A stretch of DNA of 64,000 nucleotides. It comes from Clostridia bacterium (GTDB taxonomy: Bacteria > Bacillota > Clostridia > Oscillospirales > Acutalibacteraceae). Below are positions 51,951 through 61,512 of the stretch, in pieces. How positions within the stretch are numbered: position 1 is the first letter of the stretch; each line of letters starts with the position of its first letter. The notes beneath the pieces were generated by a model. The model saw only the letters and a program-made list of their open reading frames with translations, made no database searches and was not told where the DNA came from. The position numbers were made by a program, and so were the translations under genes. Location of the stretch: NCBI GenBank assembly GCA_017410585.1, contig JAFQQM010000016.1, positions 1 through 64,000 of the forward strand, in the 5' to 3' direction.

Positions 51951-53021
51951 ATGGAAAACAAGCGGTATCTCCTTCTGGAAGACGGCACGGTTATGCAGGG
52001 TGTCGGTTTCGGCGCCACCGGCGACGTGGTGGGTGAACTGGTGTTTAACACGTCTATGGTCGGTTATATGGAGACGCTGACCGATCCGTCCTATTTCGGA
52101 CAGATCGTTGTGCAGACGTTTCCGGCGATCGGCAATTACGGCGTTATGCTCTCGGATACGGAGAGCGAAGTCCCTGCTTTACATGGGTATATTGTTCGTG
52201 AATGGTGTCAGGAACCGTCCAACTTCCGTTGTGAGGGTGTTCTTGACACTTTTTTAAAGGAAAAAAACGTGGTGGGTATCAGCGGTATCGATACCCGCGC
52301 CCTTACCCGCAAACTGCGGGATAACGGTTCGATGAACGCGATGATCACCGATGATCCCACCGTGACCGACGCCCGCTTGCAGGCGCTTCGCGATTATCGG
52401 ATCACCGGCGCGGTGTCGGCGGTCTCTCCGAAGACGCAGACCCACCTGACCGCACCGAATGCGGATAAGACGGTGGTGCTGTGGAACTTCGGCGCCCGTG
52501 CGCAGATCGCCCGCAACCTGTTGCAGTACGGTTACAACGTGACGGTGGTGCCGGCGGATACCACAGCCGAGGAGATCCTCGCTCTGAAACCGGACGGTAT
52601 CCTGCTGTCGGACGGTCCGGGCGATCCGGCGGAGAATACCGCCATCATTGCCGAGATTCAAAAACTGCTGGATAAACAGATTCCGATGCTCGGCATCTGC
52701 CTCGGTCACCAACTGTTGGCGCTTGCTTACGGCGCCGAGACGGCCAAACTGCCGTACGGCCACCGCGGAAGCAACCAACCGGCGGTATACACCGAGACCG
52801 GCCACGCCTACATTACCGCGCAAAACCACGGTTATACCGTGGTGGGGGATACGTTGCCGGCCGGTTGTAAGATCAGTTTTGTCAACGCCAACGACGGCAC
52901 CTGCGAGGGAATCGACTACCCCGGCGGGAAGATCCGCTCGGTGCAGTTTTTACCGGATGCCTTCGGTAGCAAACTGACCACCTCGTTTGTGTACGAACAG
53001 TTTCTCGATCTGCTGAAGTAA
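51951..53021 (+). CDS. carA: Carbamoyl-phosphate synthase small subunit
   Basis: Glutamine amidotransferase subunit (356 residues) that supplies ammonia to the large subunit for pyrimidine and arginine synthesis. The N-terminal domain reads YLLLEDGTVMQGVGFG. The class I glutaminase domain has the nucleophile Cys250 in GICLGHQ, with the GDPAENT and HGYTV segments typical of CarA. The start is the ATG behind GGAAAGGAAGG; longer readings reach into the promoter region. It lies 14 bases before the carB-dapF fusion gene. The frame is full-length and all motifs are present. Confidence 0.97.
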   Translation: MENKRYLLLEDGTVMQGVGFGATGDVVGELVFNTSMVGYMETLTDPSYFGQIVVQTFPAIGNYGVMLSDTESEVPALHGYIVREWCQEPSNFRCEGVLDTFLKEKNVVGISGIDTRALTRKLRDNGSMNAMITDDPTVTDARLQALRDYRITGAVSAVSPKTQTHLTAPNADKTVVLWNFGARAQIARNLLQYGYNVTVVPADTTAEEILALKPDGILLSDGPGDPAENTAIIAEIQKLLDKQIPMLGICLGHQLLALAYGAETAKLPYGHRGSNQPAVYTETGHAYITAQNHGYTVVGDTLPAGCKISFVNANDGTCEGIDYPGGKIRSVQFLPDAFGSKLTTSFVYEQFLDLLK

Positions 53022-53035
53022 GGAGGATTTGTGTT

Positions 53036-56000
53036 ATGCCGTTGAATCCTACGATCCATAAAGTATTGGTGATCGGTTCCGGTCCCATCGTCATCGGTCA
53101 GGCGGCGGAGTTTGACTATGCCGGCTCGCAGGCTTGCCGTGCTTTGCGCGAAGAAGGTCTGGAAGTGGTGTTGGTCAACTCCAACCCCGCCACCATTATG
53201 ACCGACAACGCGATGGCGGATAAGATCTATCTCGAACCGCTGAACGAAGAGACCATCAAACGGATCATCATCAAAGAAAAGCCGGATAGCCTTCTGTCGA
53301 CGCTGGGCGGCCAGACCGGTCTGACCCTTTCGATGCAACTGGCGAAGGAAGGTTTCCTTGCGGAACACCACGTGCAGTTGCTGGGCGCCGATCCCGAGAC
53401 CATCGACAAAGCGGAAGACCGCCAGATGTTCAAGGATACCATGCTGTCTATCAACCAGCCCTGCATTCCGTCGGACGTTGTGACCGACATTGATGCGGCG
53501 ATGAAACTGGCGGAGGAGATCGGTTATCCGGTCATCGTCCGTCCCGCCTTTACGCTGGGCGGTTCCGGCGGCGGTATTGCCGAAACGCCGGAAGAGATGC
53601 ATGAGATCGCCACCAACGGTCTGCGCTTGTCGCCCATCCACCAGATCTTGGTGGAGAAATGCATCTCCGGTTGGAAGGAAATTGAATTTGAAGTGATGCG
53701 CGACTCGGCCGGCAACGTCATCACCATCTGCTCGATGGAGAACTTCGATCCGGTCGGTGTCCACACCGGTGACTCGGTGGTTATCGCTCCGGCGGTCACG
53801 CTGTCTCCGAAAGAGTATCAAATGCTTCGCGCCGCGGCGATGGATATCGTGGAGGCTCTGAAGGTGGAAGGCGGCTGTAACTGTCAGTTCGCCCTCAAAC
53901 CCGACAGTTTCGAGTACGCGGTCATCGAGGTCAACCCCCGTGTGTCCCGTTCCTCCGCGTTGGCGTCCAAGGCGACCGGTTACCCGATCGCTAAAGTGGC
54001 GGCCAAGGTGGCTATCGGCTACACGTTGGATGAGATCCGCAATGCGGTGACCAAGACGACCTATGCCTGCTTTGAACCGACCATCGACTACACGGTGGTG
54101 AAACTGCCGAAGTGGCCGTTTGATAAATTCGTTTATGCCAAGCGCACCCTCGGTACGCAGATGAAAGCGACCGGCGAGGTGATGGCGATCGGTCAATCCT
54201 TTGAAGAAGCGATCATGAAGGCGGTACGCGGTGCGGCGATCTCGCACGATACGCTCAATACGCCGACGCTGAAGGATAAGACCGACGAGGAGATCCACGA
54301 GCATCTGTACCAGTGCGATGACGAGCGCCTGTTCTATGTGTATGAGGCACTCTGCCGCGGTATTACGCCGGAGGAGATCAATCGTATCACCAAGATCGAC
54401 CCGTGGTTCCTCAACAAACTGCTCAATCTCGTCCGTATGGACAACCGTTTGGCGGAGGGCAACCTCACCGACGAACTGTACCTGCAGGCGAAAAAGATGG
54501 GGTATCTCGATTCGGTCATCGCCAAGATGTCCGGCTGTGAGATCGCTAACCCCCGCCATTGCGGCTACAAGATGGTGGATACCTGCGCGGCAGAATTTGC
54601 GGCGCAGACGCCGTATTTCTATTCGTCCTACGACGAGGAAAACGAGGCGGAACAGTTTATCGAGAAAAACGGTACCGACAAGCCGACCGTCATCGTGTTC
54701 GGCTCCGGCCCGATCCGTATCGGTCAGGGTATCGAATTTGACTATTCCTCGGTCCACTGCGTGTGGGCACTGCGCGAAGCCGGCTACGAGGTGGTCATCG
54801 TCAACAACAACCCCGAGACCGTCTCTACCGACTTTGACACCGCCGACCGCCTGTACTTTGAGCCGCTGACCGATGAGGATGTGATGAACATCATCCACAC
54901 CGAGAAGCCGTACGGCGTGGTGGTTGCGTTTGGCGGGCAGACCGCGATCAAACTGACCAAATGCCTGGATCGCAACGGTGTCCGCATTCTCGGCACACCG
55001 GCAGACAGCATTGACGCCGCCGAAGACCGTGAGCGCTTCGATGAGATGCTGGAAAAACTGAACATTAAACGCGCCGCCGGCTTCACGGTGATGACCACCG
55101 AGGAAGCCTTGGAAGTGGCGGAGAAGATCGGCTATCCCGTGATGTTGCGCCCGTCCTACGTGTTGGGCGGTCAGAATATGATCATTGCCTTTAACGAAGC
55201 GGACGTCCGCGAGTATATGGCGATCATTCTGGCGCAGAACATCGAAAACCCGATCCTCATTGATAAATACCTGATGGGAATCGAGTTGGAGATCGACGCC
55301 ATCTGCGACGGTGAGGATATCCTCATTCCGGGTATTATGGAACACGTTGAGCGTACCGGTATCCACTCCGGCGACTCTATCGCGGTCTATCCGGCGTGGA
55401 AACTGGATGACCAAATGACCGACCGCATCATCGATTGTTCCCGTCGCTTGGCTGTGGAACTGAAAACGCAGGGTCTGGTCAATATCCAGTACCTCATTTA
55501 CGAGGGCGATCTCTACGTTATCGAAGTCAACCCGCGTTCGTCCCGTACCGTCCCGTATATCAGCAAGGTCACCGGCGTGCCGATGGTGGATCTCGCCACC
55601 CGCACTATGCTGGGAGAAAAACTGATCGACCTTGGCTACGGTACCGGTCTGTATCCGCGTTCGCCGTACGTGGCGGTCAAGGTGCCGGTGTTCTCTTTTG
55701 AGAAACTGACCAACGTGGATACCCACCTCGGTCCGGAAATGAAATCCACCGGTGAGGTGCTGGGTCTGGCCAGCAGTATGAATGAGGCGCTGTACAAGGG
55801 TCTGATCGCCGCCGGTTACAGCCTTAAAAAGGAAGGCGGCGTGTTCATCACCGTCCGTGACGTGGACAAGCCGGAGATCGTGGACGTTGCCAAGAAGTTT
55901 GATAACCTCGGCTTTACGCTGTACGCCACCAAGGGTACCGCCGATCTGCTGATCGCCGCCGGTATGCAGGTGGAACTGGTGCATAAGATTCACGAATCTT

Positions 56001-57082
56001 CCGAAAACCCGATCGCGCTGTTGGAAAGCGGCAAGGTGGACTATATCATCTCCACCTCGTCGAAGGGCCGTATCCCGACGCAGGCATCGGTGCAGATCCG
56101 CCGTAAGGCGGTGGAGCGCAGTATTCCCTGCCTGACCTCCATCGACACGGCGCACGCCATCGCGGACAGCCTGCACAGCAAGTATAACGTGTGGAATACC
56201 GAACTGGTGGATATCAACAATATGCGCAAGTTCAAGGAAAAGCGCCATTTTGTTAAGATGCACGGTTGCGGTAACGACTATATTTATTTCGATTGCCTCA
56301 ACTCGCAGATCGATAATCCCGAGGGTCTCAGCCTCTCGCTGTCCGACCGTCGCCTCGGTATCGGCGGTGACGGTTGCATCCTGATCTGCCCGTCCCGTGT
56401 GGCGGATGCGAAGATGCGTATCTTCAATCTGGACGGCAGTGAAGGCAAGATGTGCGGTAACGGTATCCGTTGCGTCGGTAAATACCTCTACGATTGGGGT
56501 ATCGTCAAGAAACGCCACCTGACCATCGAGACCTTGAGCGGTATCCGCAAACTGACCTTGCATCTGTACGACGGCAAGGCGGAACGCGTAACGGTGGATA
56601 TGGGCAAGGCAGAACTTCGTCCGCGTATGATCCCCGTCCTGCTCGACGGCGATAAGGCGATCGACCGTAAGGTGACGATCGACGGAGTCGAATATGGCAT
56701 TACCTGTGTGTCAATGGGCAATCCGCACTGCGTGGTGTTTGTAAATACCAGTCCGGATACCATTCCGTTGGATAAGATCGGCCCCAAGTTTGAGCATAAC
56801 GAACTGTTCCCTGAGCGGGTCAACACCGAGTTTATCGAAGTGGTGGATTCGCAGACGCTGAATATGCGTGTATGGGAACGTGGCAGCGGCGAAACGTGGG
56901 CCTGCGGCACCGGCGCCTGCGCGGCGGCGGTGGCGGCGGTGGAGAACGGCTTCTGCACGCGTGGCACCGATATTACCGTCCGTTTGAAGGGCGGCGACCT
57001 GATCATTCGCTACGAAGAAAACGGCACCGTTCGTATGACCGGTGATGCTCAAGTTGCTTTTGAGGGCGACGTGATCCTGTAA
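53036..57082 (+). CDS. Fused carbamoyl-phosphate synthase large subunit and diaminopimelate epimerase
   Basis: A single 1348-codon frame. Residues 1-1062 are a complete CarB: the first ATP-grasp half begins GSGPIVIGQAAEFDYAG, the second begins GSGPIRIGQGIEFDYSS, and an allosteric MGS-like domain ends near WNTELVDINN. Residues 1063-1348 are a full DapF, with FVKMHGCGNDYIYFD and both catalytic cysteines, Cys1140 in MCGNGIRC and Cys1290 in WACGTGACA. CarB makes carbamoyl phosphate; DapF turns LL- into meso-diaminopimelate for lysine and peptidoglycan. No stop or frameshift separates them. An ATG at 56222 could allow internal initiation, but only a weak GGTGGA precedes it. Whether the product is one polypeptide or two is unknown. 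I would name the parts carB and dapF. Confidence 0.95.
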   Translation: MPLNPTIHKVLVIGSGPIVIGQAAEFDYAGSQACRALREEGLEVVLVNSNPATIMTDNAMADKIYLEPLNEETIKRIIIKEKPDSLLSTLGGQTGLTLSMQLAKEGFLAEHHVQLLGADPETIDKAEDRQMFKDTMLSINQPCIPSDVVTDIDAAMKLAEEIGYPVIVRPAFTLGGSGGGIAETPEEMHEIATNGLRLSPIHQILVEKCISGWKEIEFEVMRDSAGNVITICSMENFDPVGVHTGDSVVIAPAVTLSPKEYQMLRAAAMDIVEALKVEGGCNCQFALKPDSFEYAVIEVNPRVSRSSALASKATGYPIAKVAAKVAIGYTLDEIRNAVTKTTYACFEPTIDYTVVKLPKWPFDKFVYAKRTLGTQMKATGEVMAIGQSFEEAIMKAVRGAAISHDTLNTPTLKDKTDEEIHEHLYQCDDERLFYVYEALCRGITPEEINRITKIDPWFLNKLLNLVRMDNRLAEGNLTDELYLQAKKMGYLDSVIAKMSGCEIANPRHCGYKMVDTCAAEFAAQTPYFYSSYDEENEAEQFIEKNGTDKPTVIVFGSGPIRIGQGIEFDYSSVHCVWALREAGYEVVIVNNNPETVSTDFDTADRLYFEPLTDEDVMNIIHTEKPYGVVVAFGGQTAIKLTKCLDRNGVRILGTPADSIDAAEDRERFDEMLEKLNIKRAAGFTVMTTEEALEVAEKIGYPVMLRPSYVLGGQNMIIAFNEADVREYMAIILAQNIENPILIDKYLMGIELEIDAICDGEDILIPGIMEHVERTGIHSGDSIAVYPAWKLDDQMTDRIIDCSRRLAVELKTQGLVNIQYLIYEGDLYVIEVNPRSSRTVPYISKVTGVPMVDLATRTMLGEKLIDLGYGTGLYPRSPYVAVKVPVFSFEKLTNVDTHLGPEMKSTGEVLGLASSMNEALYKGLIAAGYSLKKEGGVFITVRDVDKPEIVDVAKKFDNLGFTLYATKGTADLLIAAGMQVELVHKIHESSENPIALLESGKVDYIISTSSKGRIPTQASVQIRRKAVERSIPCLTSIDTAHAIADSLHSKYNVWNTELVDINNMRKFKEKRHFVKMHGCGNDYIYFDCLNSQIDNPEGLSLSLSDRRLGIGGDGCILICPSRVADAKMRIFNLDGSEGKMCGNGIRCVGKYLYDWGIVKKRHLTIETLSGIRKLTLHLYDGKAERVTVDMGKAELRPRMIPVLLDGDKAIDRKVTIDGVEYGITCVSMGNPHCVVFVNTSPDTIPLDKIGPKFEHNELFPERVNTEFIEVVDSQTLNMRVWERGSGETWACGTGACAAAVAAVENGFCTRGTDITVRLKGGDLIIRYEENGTVRMTGDAQVAFEGDVIL

Positions 57083-57091
57083 CCGAATCAT

Positions 57092-57126
57092 CCAAGGCGG
57101 GGGAACTCCCCGCCTTGGCTATTTTC
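57092..57126 (+). terminator. Terminator of the carAB-dapF operon
   Basis: CCAAGGCGGGG (57092-57102) pairs with CCCCGCCTTGG (57108-57118), followed by CTATTTTC. The U-run is imperfect, so read-through into the NUDIX gene is possible; that gene shows no promoter of its own. Confidence 0.75.
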
Positions 57127-57140
57127 TGAAAGGAACGCTT

Positions 57141-57611
57141 ATGTTTTCTACCACCTTATGCTACGTCGAAAAAGACGGCTGTTACCTGATGCTTCACCGC
57201 GTCAAGAAACAGGGGGATCTCAACAAGGATAAATGGATCGGTCTGGGCGGCAAACTGGAGGAGGGGGAGAGCCCCGAAGACTGCGTTTGCCGCGAGGTAT
57301 GGGAGGAAAGCGGTCTGACGCTGACCGATTATCGCTACCGTGGGCTGGTCACCTTCGTTTCGGACGAATGGGGCACCGAATGGATGCATCTGTTTACCGC
57401 CACCGGCTTCACCGGCGAACTAACCGCCTGCAGTGAAGGGGACTTGGAATGGGTACCGATCGACAAGGTAAACACCTTGCATCTGTGGGAAGGGGACAAG
57501 ATCTTCCTGCAACTTTTACAACAAAATACCCCCTTTTTCTCCTTAAAGTTGGTGTATCAAGGGGACAACTTAAAGAAAGCGGTGCTGGATGGCAAACCGC
57601 TGATCGGCTGA
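57141..57611 (+). CDS. NUDIX hydrolase, MutT/8-oxo-dGTP type
   Basis: A 156-residue NUDIX-fold pyrophosphatase. The Nudix box GKLEEGESPEDCVCREVWEE runs into SGL and has all conserved Gly, Glu and Arg positions. The N-terminus (TTLCYVEKDGCYLMLHRVKK...DKWIGLGG) matches the oxidised nucleotide-hydrolysing MutT/NUDT1-like group common in Firmicutes, which cleanses 8-oxo-dGTP. The start is the ATG behind AAAGGAACG. It sits between the carB-dapF terminator and the iscS promoter, 58 bases after the fusion gene's stop. After the stop, a 181-base gap carries only the iscS promoter region. Substrate assignment is by family resemblance. Confidence 0.9.
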   Translation: MFSTTLCYVEKDGCYLMLHRVKKQGDLNKDKWIGLGGKLEEGESPEDCVCREVWEESGLTLTDYRYRGLVTFVSDEWGTEWMHLFTATGFTGELTACSEGDLEWVPIDKVNTLHLWEGDKIFLQLLQQNTPFFSLKLVYQGDNLKKAVLDGKPLIG

Positions 57612-57710
57612 CGGAGGGCTGCCTGACGCCCCCGCCTGTAAAGGGAATTGCATTTACGGCATCGAACGCTTAAAAAAGTCTCTTTTTGTCTATAATTTTA
57701 TTAAAATCCA

Positions 57711-57769
57711 TTGACATAAGAGCCTAGTCGTGTTATGATGTCGACGGAAACCTATTTTTTTAGTAGGTT
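57711..57769 (+). promoter_or_regulatory. Promoter of the iscS-iscU-mnmA operon, with a leader inverted repeat
   Basis: TTGACA at 57711-57716, a 17-base spacer and TATGAT at 57734-57739. An inverted repeat AACCTA/TAGGTT (57749-57769) follows at about the transcription start, placed as a repressor site would be. An Rrf2/IscR-like regulator is one idea; none is encoded here. Confidence 0.7.
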
Positions 57770-57792
57770 GAAAGAAAGAAGGCGTTTTTAAA

Positions 57793-58983
57793 ATGAACAT
57801 TTATGTGGATAACGCGGCAACCACGCGGATGAGCGATGCGGCGGTTGCGGCGATGATGCCGTATATGCAATCGGTATACGGCAATCCCTCCAGCCTGCAT
57901 ACGGCGGGGCAGGAGGCGGCGGAGGCGTTGGTCACCGCGCGCGAGGAAATGGCGGCGTTACTCGGTTGTGAGCCGCGCGAGATCATCTTCACGTCCGGCG
58001 GTAGCGAAGCGGACAACCAAGCGATCGTTTCGGCGGCCCGCATCGGTCAGCGCAAGGGCAAAAAGCACATTATCTCATCGGCGTTTGAGCATCACGCGGT
58101 GTTGCATACCCTCAAGAAACTGGAAAAAGAAGGTTTCGAGGTCACGCTGTTGGAGGTCGGCTCGGTCGGTACGGTGACGGCGGCGCAGGTGGCGGAGGCC
58201 ATCCGCGAAGATACCTGCCTCGTCACGATCATGTATGCCAATAACGAGATCGGTTCGGTGATGCCGATTGCCGAGATCGGTGCGGTCTGCCGCGAAAAAG
58301 GCGTGCTGTTTCATACCGACGCGGTGCAGGCGGCGGGACATTTGGCTATCGACGTCAAAGCGCAGAATATCGATATGCTGTCGCTGTCGGCGCACAAGTT
58401 CCACGGCCCCAAAGGCGTGGGTGCGCTGTATGTTCGCAAGGGTATCCTGTTGACCAACCTCATCGAGGGCGGCGCTCAGGAACGCGGCAAGCGCGCCGGT
58501 ACCGAAAACGTGCCGGCCATCGTCGGTATGGCGGCGGCCTTTAAGGAAGCCTGCGGCTTGCGCGAGCAGAATGCGGCTTATCTGACCGCTTTGCGTGATA
58601 AACTCATTGCCGGTCTGTCGGCCATCCCGCACAGCGTGCTGAACGGCGATCCGGAAAACCGCTTACCCGGCAACGTGCATTTCTGCTTTGAGGGCATCGA
58701 GGGGGAATCCCTTTTGCTGTTGCTGGATGCCAAGGGCATCTGTGCCTCTTCCGGCTCGGCTTGTACGTCCGGTTCGCTGGAACCGTCCCACGTGTTGCTG
58801 GCCATCGGCCGTCCGCATGAGATCGCGCACGGTTCGCTTCGCCTGTCTCTTTGCCCCGAAAACACCGAAGAACAGGTCGATTATATGCTGAAAGCCATCC
58901 CCGAGGTCGTTGCTTATCTGCGCGGTATGTCGCCGGTCTGGCGCGATATGGTCGAGGGACGCAAAGAATTTATTATTAAGTGA
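57793..58983 (+). CDS. iscS: Cysteine desulfurase, IscS/NifS class
   Basis: PLP enzyme (396 residues) that takes sulfur from cysteine for iron-sulfur clusters and tRNA thiolation. YVDNAATTRM at the start, TSGGSEADNQA, and Lys202 in SAHKFHGPKG (PLP Schiff base) are visible. The persulfide Cys324 sits in the SSGSACTSG loop, typical of the NifS-like group I. The C-terminal tail is about 20 residues longer than the core. It is followed 10 bases later by iscU and then mnmA, an arrangement well known in Clostridia. The ATG lies behind AAGAAAGAAGG. Confidence 0.97.
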   Translation: MNIYVDNAATTRMSDAAVAAMMPYMQSVYGNPSSLHTAGQEAAEALVTAREEMAALLGCEPREIIFTSGGSEADNQAIVSAARIGQRKGKKHIISSAFEHHAVLHTLKKLEKEGFEVTLLEVGSVGTVTAAQVAEAIREDTCLVTIMYANNEIGSVMPIAEIGAVCREKGVLFHTDAVQAAGHLAIDVKAQNIDMLSLSAHKFHGPKGVGALYVRKGILLTNLIEGGAQERGKRAGTENVPAIVGMAAAFKEACGLREQNAAYLTALRDKLIAGLSAIPHSVLNGDPENRLPGNVHFCFEGIEGESLLLLLDAKGICASSGSACTSGSLEPSHVLLAIGRPHEIAHGSLRLSLCPENTEEQVDYMLKAIPEVVAYLRGMSPVWRDMVEGRKEFIIK

Positions 58984-58993
58984 GGAAACGACA

Positions 58994-59425
58994 ATGGCAT
59001 TATACAGCGAAAAGGTCATGGACCATTTCCAAAATCCGCGTAACGTCGGCGTGATCGAGAATGCTGACGGTATCGGTGAGGTAGGCAACGCCCGTTGCGG
59101 CGATATTATGAAGATCTATCTCAAGATCGATGCGGACGTGATCACCGACGTCAAGTTTGAGACCTTCGGTTGCGGCAGCGCGATCGCGTCCAGTTCGATG
59201 GCGACCGAAATGATTAAGGGAAAGCCGCTTGCCGAGGCTCTGCAACTCACCAACAAAGCGGTCGCAGAGGCGCTTGACGGTCTGCCACCCCATAAGATGC
59301 ACTGCTCGGTGTTGGCGGAGGAAGCGATCAAGAAGGCGGTCCAAAACTACTATGATAACAACGGTATCGCCTACGATCCGGCGGAATTCCCCAACTGCCA
59401 CGACTGTGAGCATTGCGGGATGTAA
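58994..59425 (+). CDS. iscU: Iron-sulfur cluster scaffold, NifU/IscU-like
   Basis: A 143-residue scaffold on which clusters are built from IscS sulfur. It begins YSEKVMDHFQNPRNVGVIENADG and carries the three ligands in GNARCGD, TFGCGSA and MHCSVLAEE. A C-terminal extension ends with CHDCEHC, a cysteine cluster like that in other clostridial members of the family. The start at 58994 follows GAGGAAACG, which overlaps the iscS stop. The stop is two bases before the mnmA ATG. Confidence 0.95.
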   Translation: MALYSEKVMDHFQNPRNVGVIENADGIGEVGNARCGDIMKIYLKIDADVITDVKFETFGCGSAIASSSMATEMIKGKPLAEALQLTNKAVAEALDGLPPHKMHCSVLAEEAIKKAVQNYYDNNGIAYDPAEFPNCHDCEHCGM

Positions 59426-59427
59426 CG

Positions 59428-60480
59428 ATGGAAAAAGTATTGGTGGCAATGAGCGGCGGCGTTGACTCCAGCGTGACCGCCTACCTGCTGCAGCAGGCGG
59501 GCTGTGAATTGGTCGGTGCGACCATGCGGCTGTATGCCGGCGATGAGTCGGGGGACAGCACCTGCTGCTCGCTGGCTGACGTCGAGGATGCCCGCAGTGT
59601 GGCAGTGCGCCTTGGTATTCCGTTTTACGTTTTTAATTTCACCGACGATTTCAAGGCCGCGGTGATGGATCGCTTTGCCGCTTCGTACGAACGCGGTGAG
59701 ACCCCCAACCCCTGCATCGAATGCAATCGGTATATGAAATTTGAGCGCCTCTTGCGCCGTGCGCGCGAGATCGGTTGCGATGCTATCGCCACCGGTCACT
59801 ATGCCCGCATTGAGCAGGAGGGTGACCGTTGGTTGCTTAAGAAGGCGGCCGATCTGTCGAAAGATCAAAGTTACGTGCTGTATTCTTTGACGCAGGATCA
59901 ACTGGCGCACACCCGTTTTCCGCTGGGAGAATTTTCCAAGAGCGAAGCACGGGAGATCGCCGAGCAACAAGGTTTTCTCAACGCCCGCAAAAAGGATAGC
60001 CAAGACATCTGCTTTGTGCCGGACGGCGACTATGCGGCGGTCATCCGCCGCCTGACCGGTCGGGAATATCCCGCCGGTGCGTTTGTGGATATGGCCGGTA
60101 ATCGCCTCGGTACCCATAAAGGATTGATTCACTATACGATCGGTCAGCGGAAGGGTTTGGGGTTATCTTTGCCGGCGCCGCTGTACGTCTGCGAAAAGCG
60201 GGTGGAGGATAACACGGTGGTGCTCGGTCCCAACGAATCGCTCTTTACAACCGAACTGACCGCACGGGATTGCAACTGGATCCGCTGGGAGACTCCGCCG
60301 GACTCCTTCCGTTGCTGTGCCCGTATCCGCTACCAGCACGCCGAGCAACCGGCGACCGTCTATGCGGAAGGCGATACGATGCGGGTGGTCTTTGACCGGC
60401 CTCAACGTGCCGTGGCCAAGGGTCAGGCCGTCGTGTTGTACGACGGTGATACGGTTTTAGGCGGCGGCACCATCAACTGA
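59428..60480 (+). CDS. mnmA: tRNA-specific 2-thiouridylase MnmA
   Basis: A 350-residue enzyme that thiolates U34 of tRNA-Lys, -Glu and -Gln using sulfur passed from IscS. The PP-loop ATP-binding motif SGGVDSS is near the N-terminus. The catalytic cysteines are Cys96 in TPNPCIECN and Cys195 in SQDICFVPDG. C-terminal beta domains complete the protein, including HYTIGQRKGLG. The ATG follows the iscU stop by two bases; the site is weak, so translation probably relies on coupling. The frame is full-length. Confidence 0.97.
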   Translation: MEKVLVAMSGGVDSSVTAYLLQQAGCELVGATMRLYAGDESGDSTCCSLADVEDARSVAVRLGIPFYVFNFTDDFKAAVMDRFAASYERGETPNPCIECNRYMKFERLLRRAREIGCDAIATGHYARIEQEGDRWLLKKAADLSKDQSYVLYSLTQDQLAHTRFPLGEFSKSEAREIAEQQGFLNARKKDSQDICFVPDGDYAAVIRRLTGREYPAGAFVDMAGNRLGTHKGLIHYTIGQRKGLGLSLPAPLYVCEKRVEDNTVVLGPNESLFTTELTARDCNWIRWETPPDSFRCCARIRYQHAEQPATVYAEGDTMRVVFDRPQRAVAKGQAVVLYDGDTVLGGGTIN

Positions 60481-60497
60481 ACAGAGGAGAGAATGGA

Positions 60498-61502
60498 ATG
60501 AATAAACTGCGTACCTTTTTCCGTCGCGTCGCGTCGGGCAGTTTCAAACGGTTTTTCCGTAATCTGCAGACCGTACACGAGGAATCCGGCAAAAACCGCA
60601 TCGTGCTGTTTTGCGATATGGTGTGGTGCATGTTGGCGTACGGTATCGGTTATCTGGATTATATGACCTTCGGTTTTGCGTATATCAAAAAGGATAAACG
60701 CCGGACCTTTATGACCATGGACGACAATATCGCGTTGGTCCGCCGTTTAAACCAGCGGGAAGCCTACGATGTGTTTGATAATAAATTGCTCTTTGACCGC
60801 ACCTTTGCGGCGTACTTAAAACGCGATTTTGTGGATTTAAACGACGGCTATGAGGCGTTCGCCGCCTTCTGCGAGGGTAAATCCTGCTTTTTCGGTAAAT
60901 GCCCCGATTCCTTCGGTGGATTAGGCGTGGAGAAGATCGCGTTGGAAGGCAAAGACCTGCCGACGCTGTACGCCGAACTGATGGAAAAGAAGATGTTTCT
61001 TGCCGAAGAAGCCATCGTACAACACCCAACCATGAACAAACTGTGCGAGCGCTCGGTCAATACCATCCGTATCGTCACCATTTTGAGCGACAGCGGCAAG
61101 GCGCATTTTATCTATGCGCTGGTGCGTATCGGCAGTGGCAAAAACGACGTGGACAACGTAACCAGTGGCGGTATGTACACGTTGCTGTCGAATGACGGTG
61201 TGATCACCCATCCGGTCTTCTGCGATAAAACGGTGTCGTATTACACCGAGCATCCGCACAACGGCCAGCCGCTTATCGGTTTTGAGATCCCGTATTTCCG
61301 CGAAGCGGTCGAACTGTGTCTGGAAGCCGCCAAAGTAGAACCCCGTATGCGTTACGTCGGTTGGGACGTCGGCATCACGCCGGACGGTCCGGTGTTTGTG
61401 GAGGGCAACAACCTTCCCGGCTACGATATGCCGCAAAACCACCGGTTCCACGATGACGGTTGTGGCTTGAAAGCGGTCTTTGAGGCCGCGATCAACGATT
61501 GA
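60498..61502 (+). CDS. ATP-grasp protein, sugar-transfer-associated type
   Basis: A 334-residue protein with the look of the ATPgrasp_ST family: an N-terminal region with a hydrophobic stretch (VWCMLAYGIGYLDYMTFGFAY), then MKKMFLAEEAIVQHPTMNKLCERSVNTIRIVTI and C-terminal RMRYVGWDVGITPDGPVFVEGNN, the metal and nucleotide-binding part. ATP-grasp enzymes join a carboxylate to an amine or thiol; this group occurs in exopolysaccharide and capsule loci, but here no such genes adjoin. It is 17 bases downstream of mnmA with AGAGGAGAG before its ATG, so it is probably in the same operon. Substrate unknown. Confidence 0.88.
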   Translation: MNKLRTFFRRVASGSFKRFFRNLQTVHEESGKNRIVLFCDMVWCMLAYGIGYLDYMTFGFAYIKKDKRRTFMTMDDNIALVRRLNQREAYDVFDNKLLFDRTFAAYLKRDFVDLNDGYEAFAAFCEGKSCFFGKCPDSFGGLGVEKIALEGKDLPTLYAELMEKKMFLAEEAIVQHPTMNKLCERSVNTIRIVTILSDSGKAHFIYALVRIGSGKNDVDNVTSGGMYTLLSNDGVITHPVFCDKTVSYYTEHPHNGQPLIGFEIPYFREAVELCLEAAKVEPRMRYVGWDVGITPDGPVFVEGNNLPGYDMPQNHRFHDDGCGLKAVFEAAIND

Positions 61503-61512
61503 GGATCTTTCG

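Noticed and set aside
56222-57082. Treating dapF as a separate gene
   Set aside because: The frame is continuous with carB without a stop, and only a weak ribosome site precedes the internal ATG. Kept as one gene with the alternative noted.
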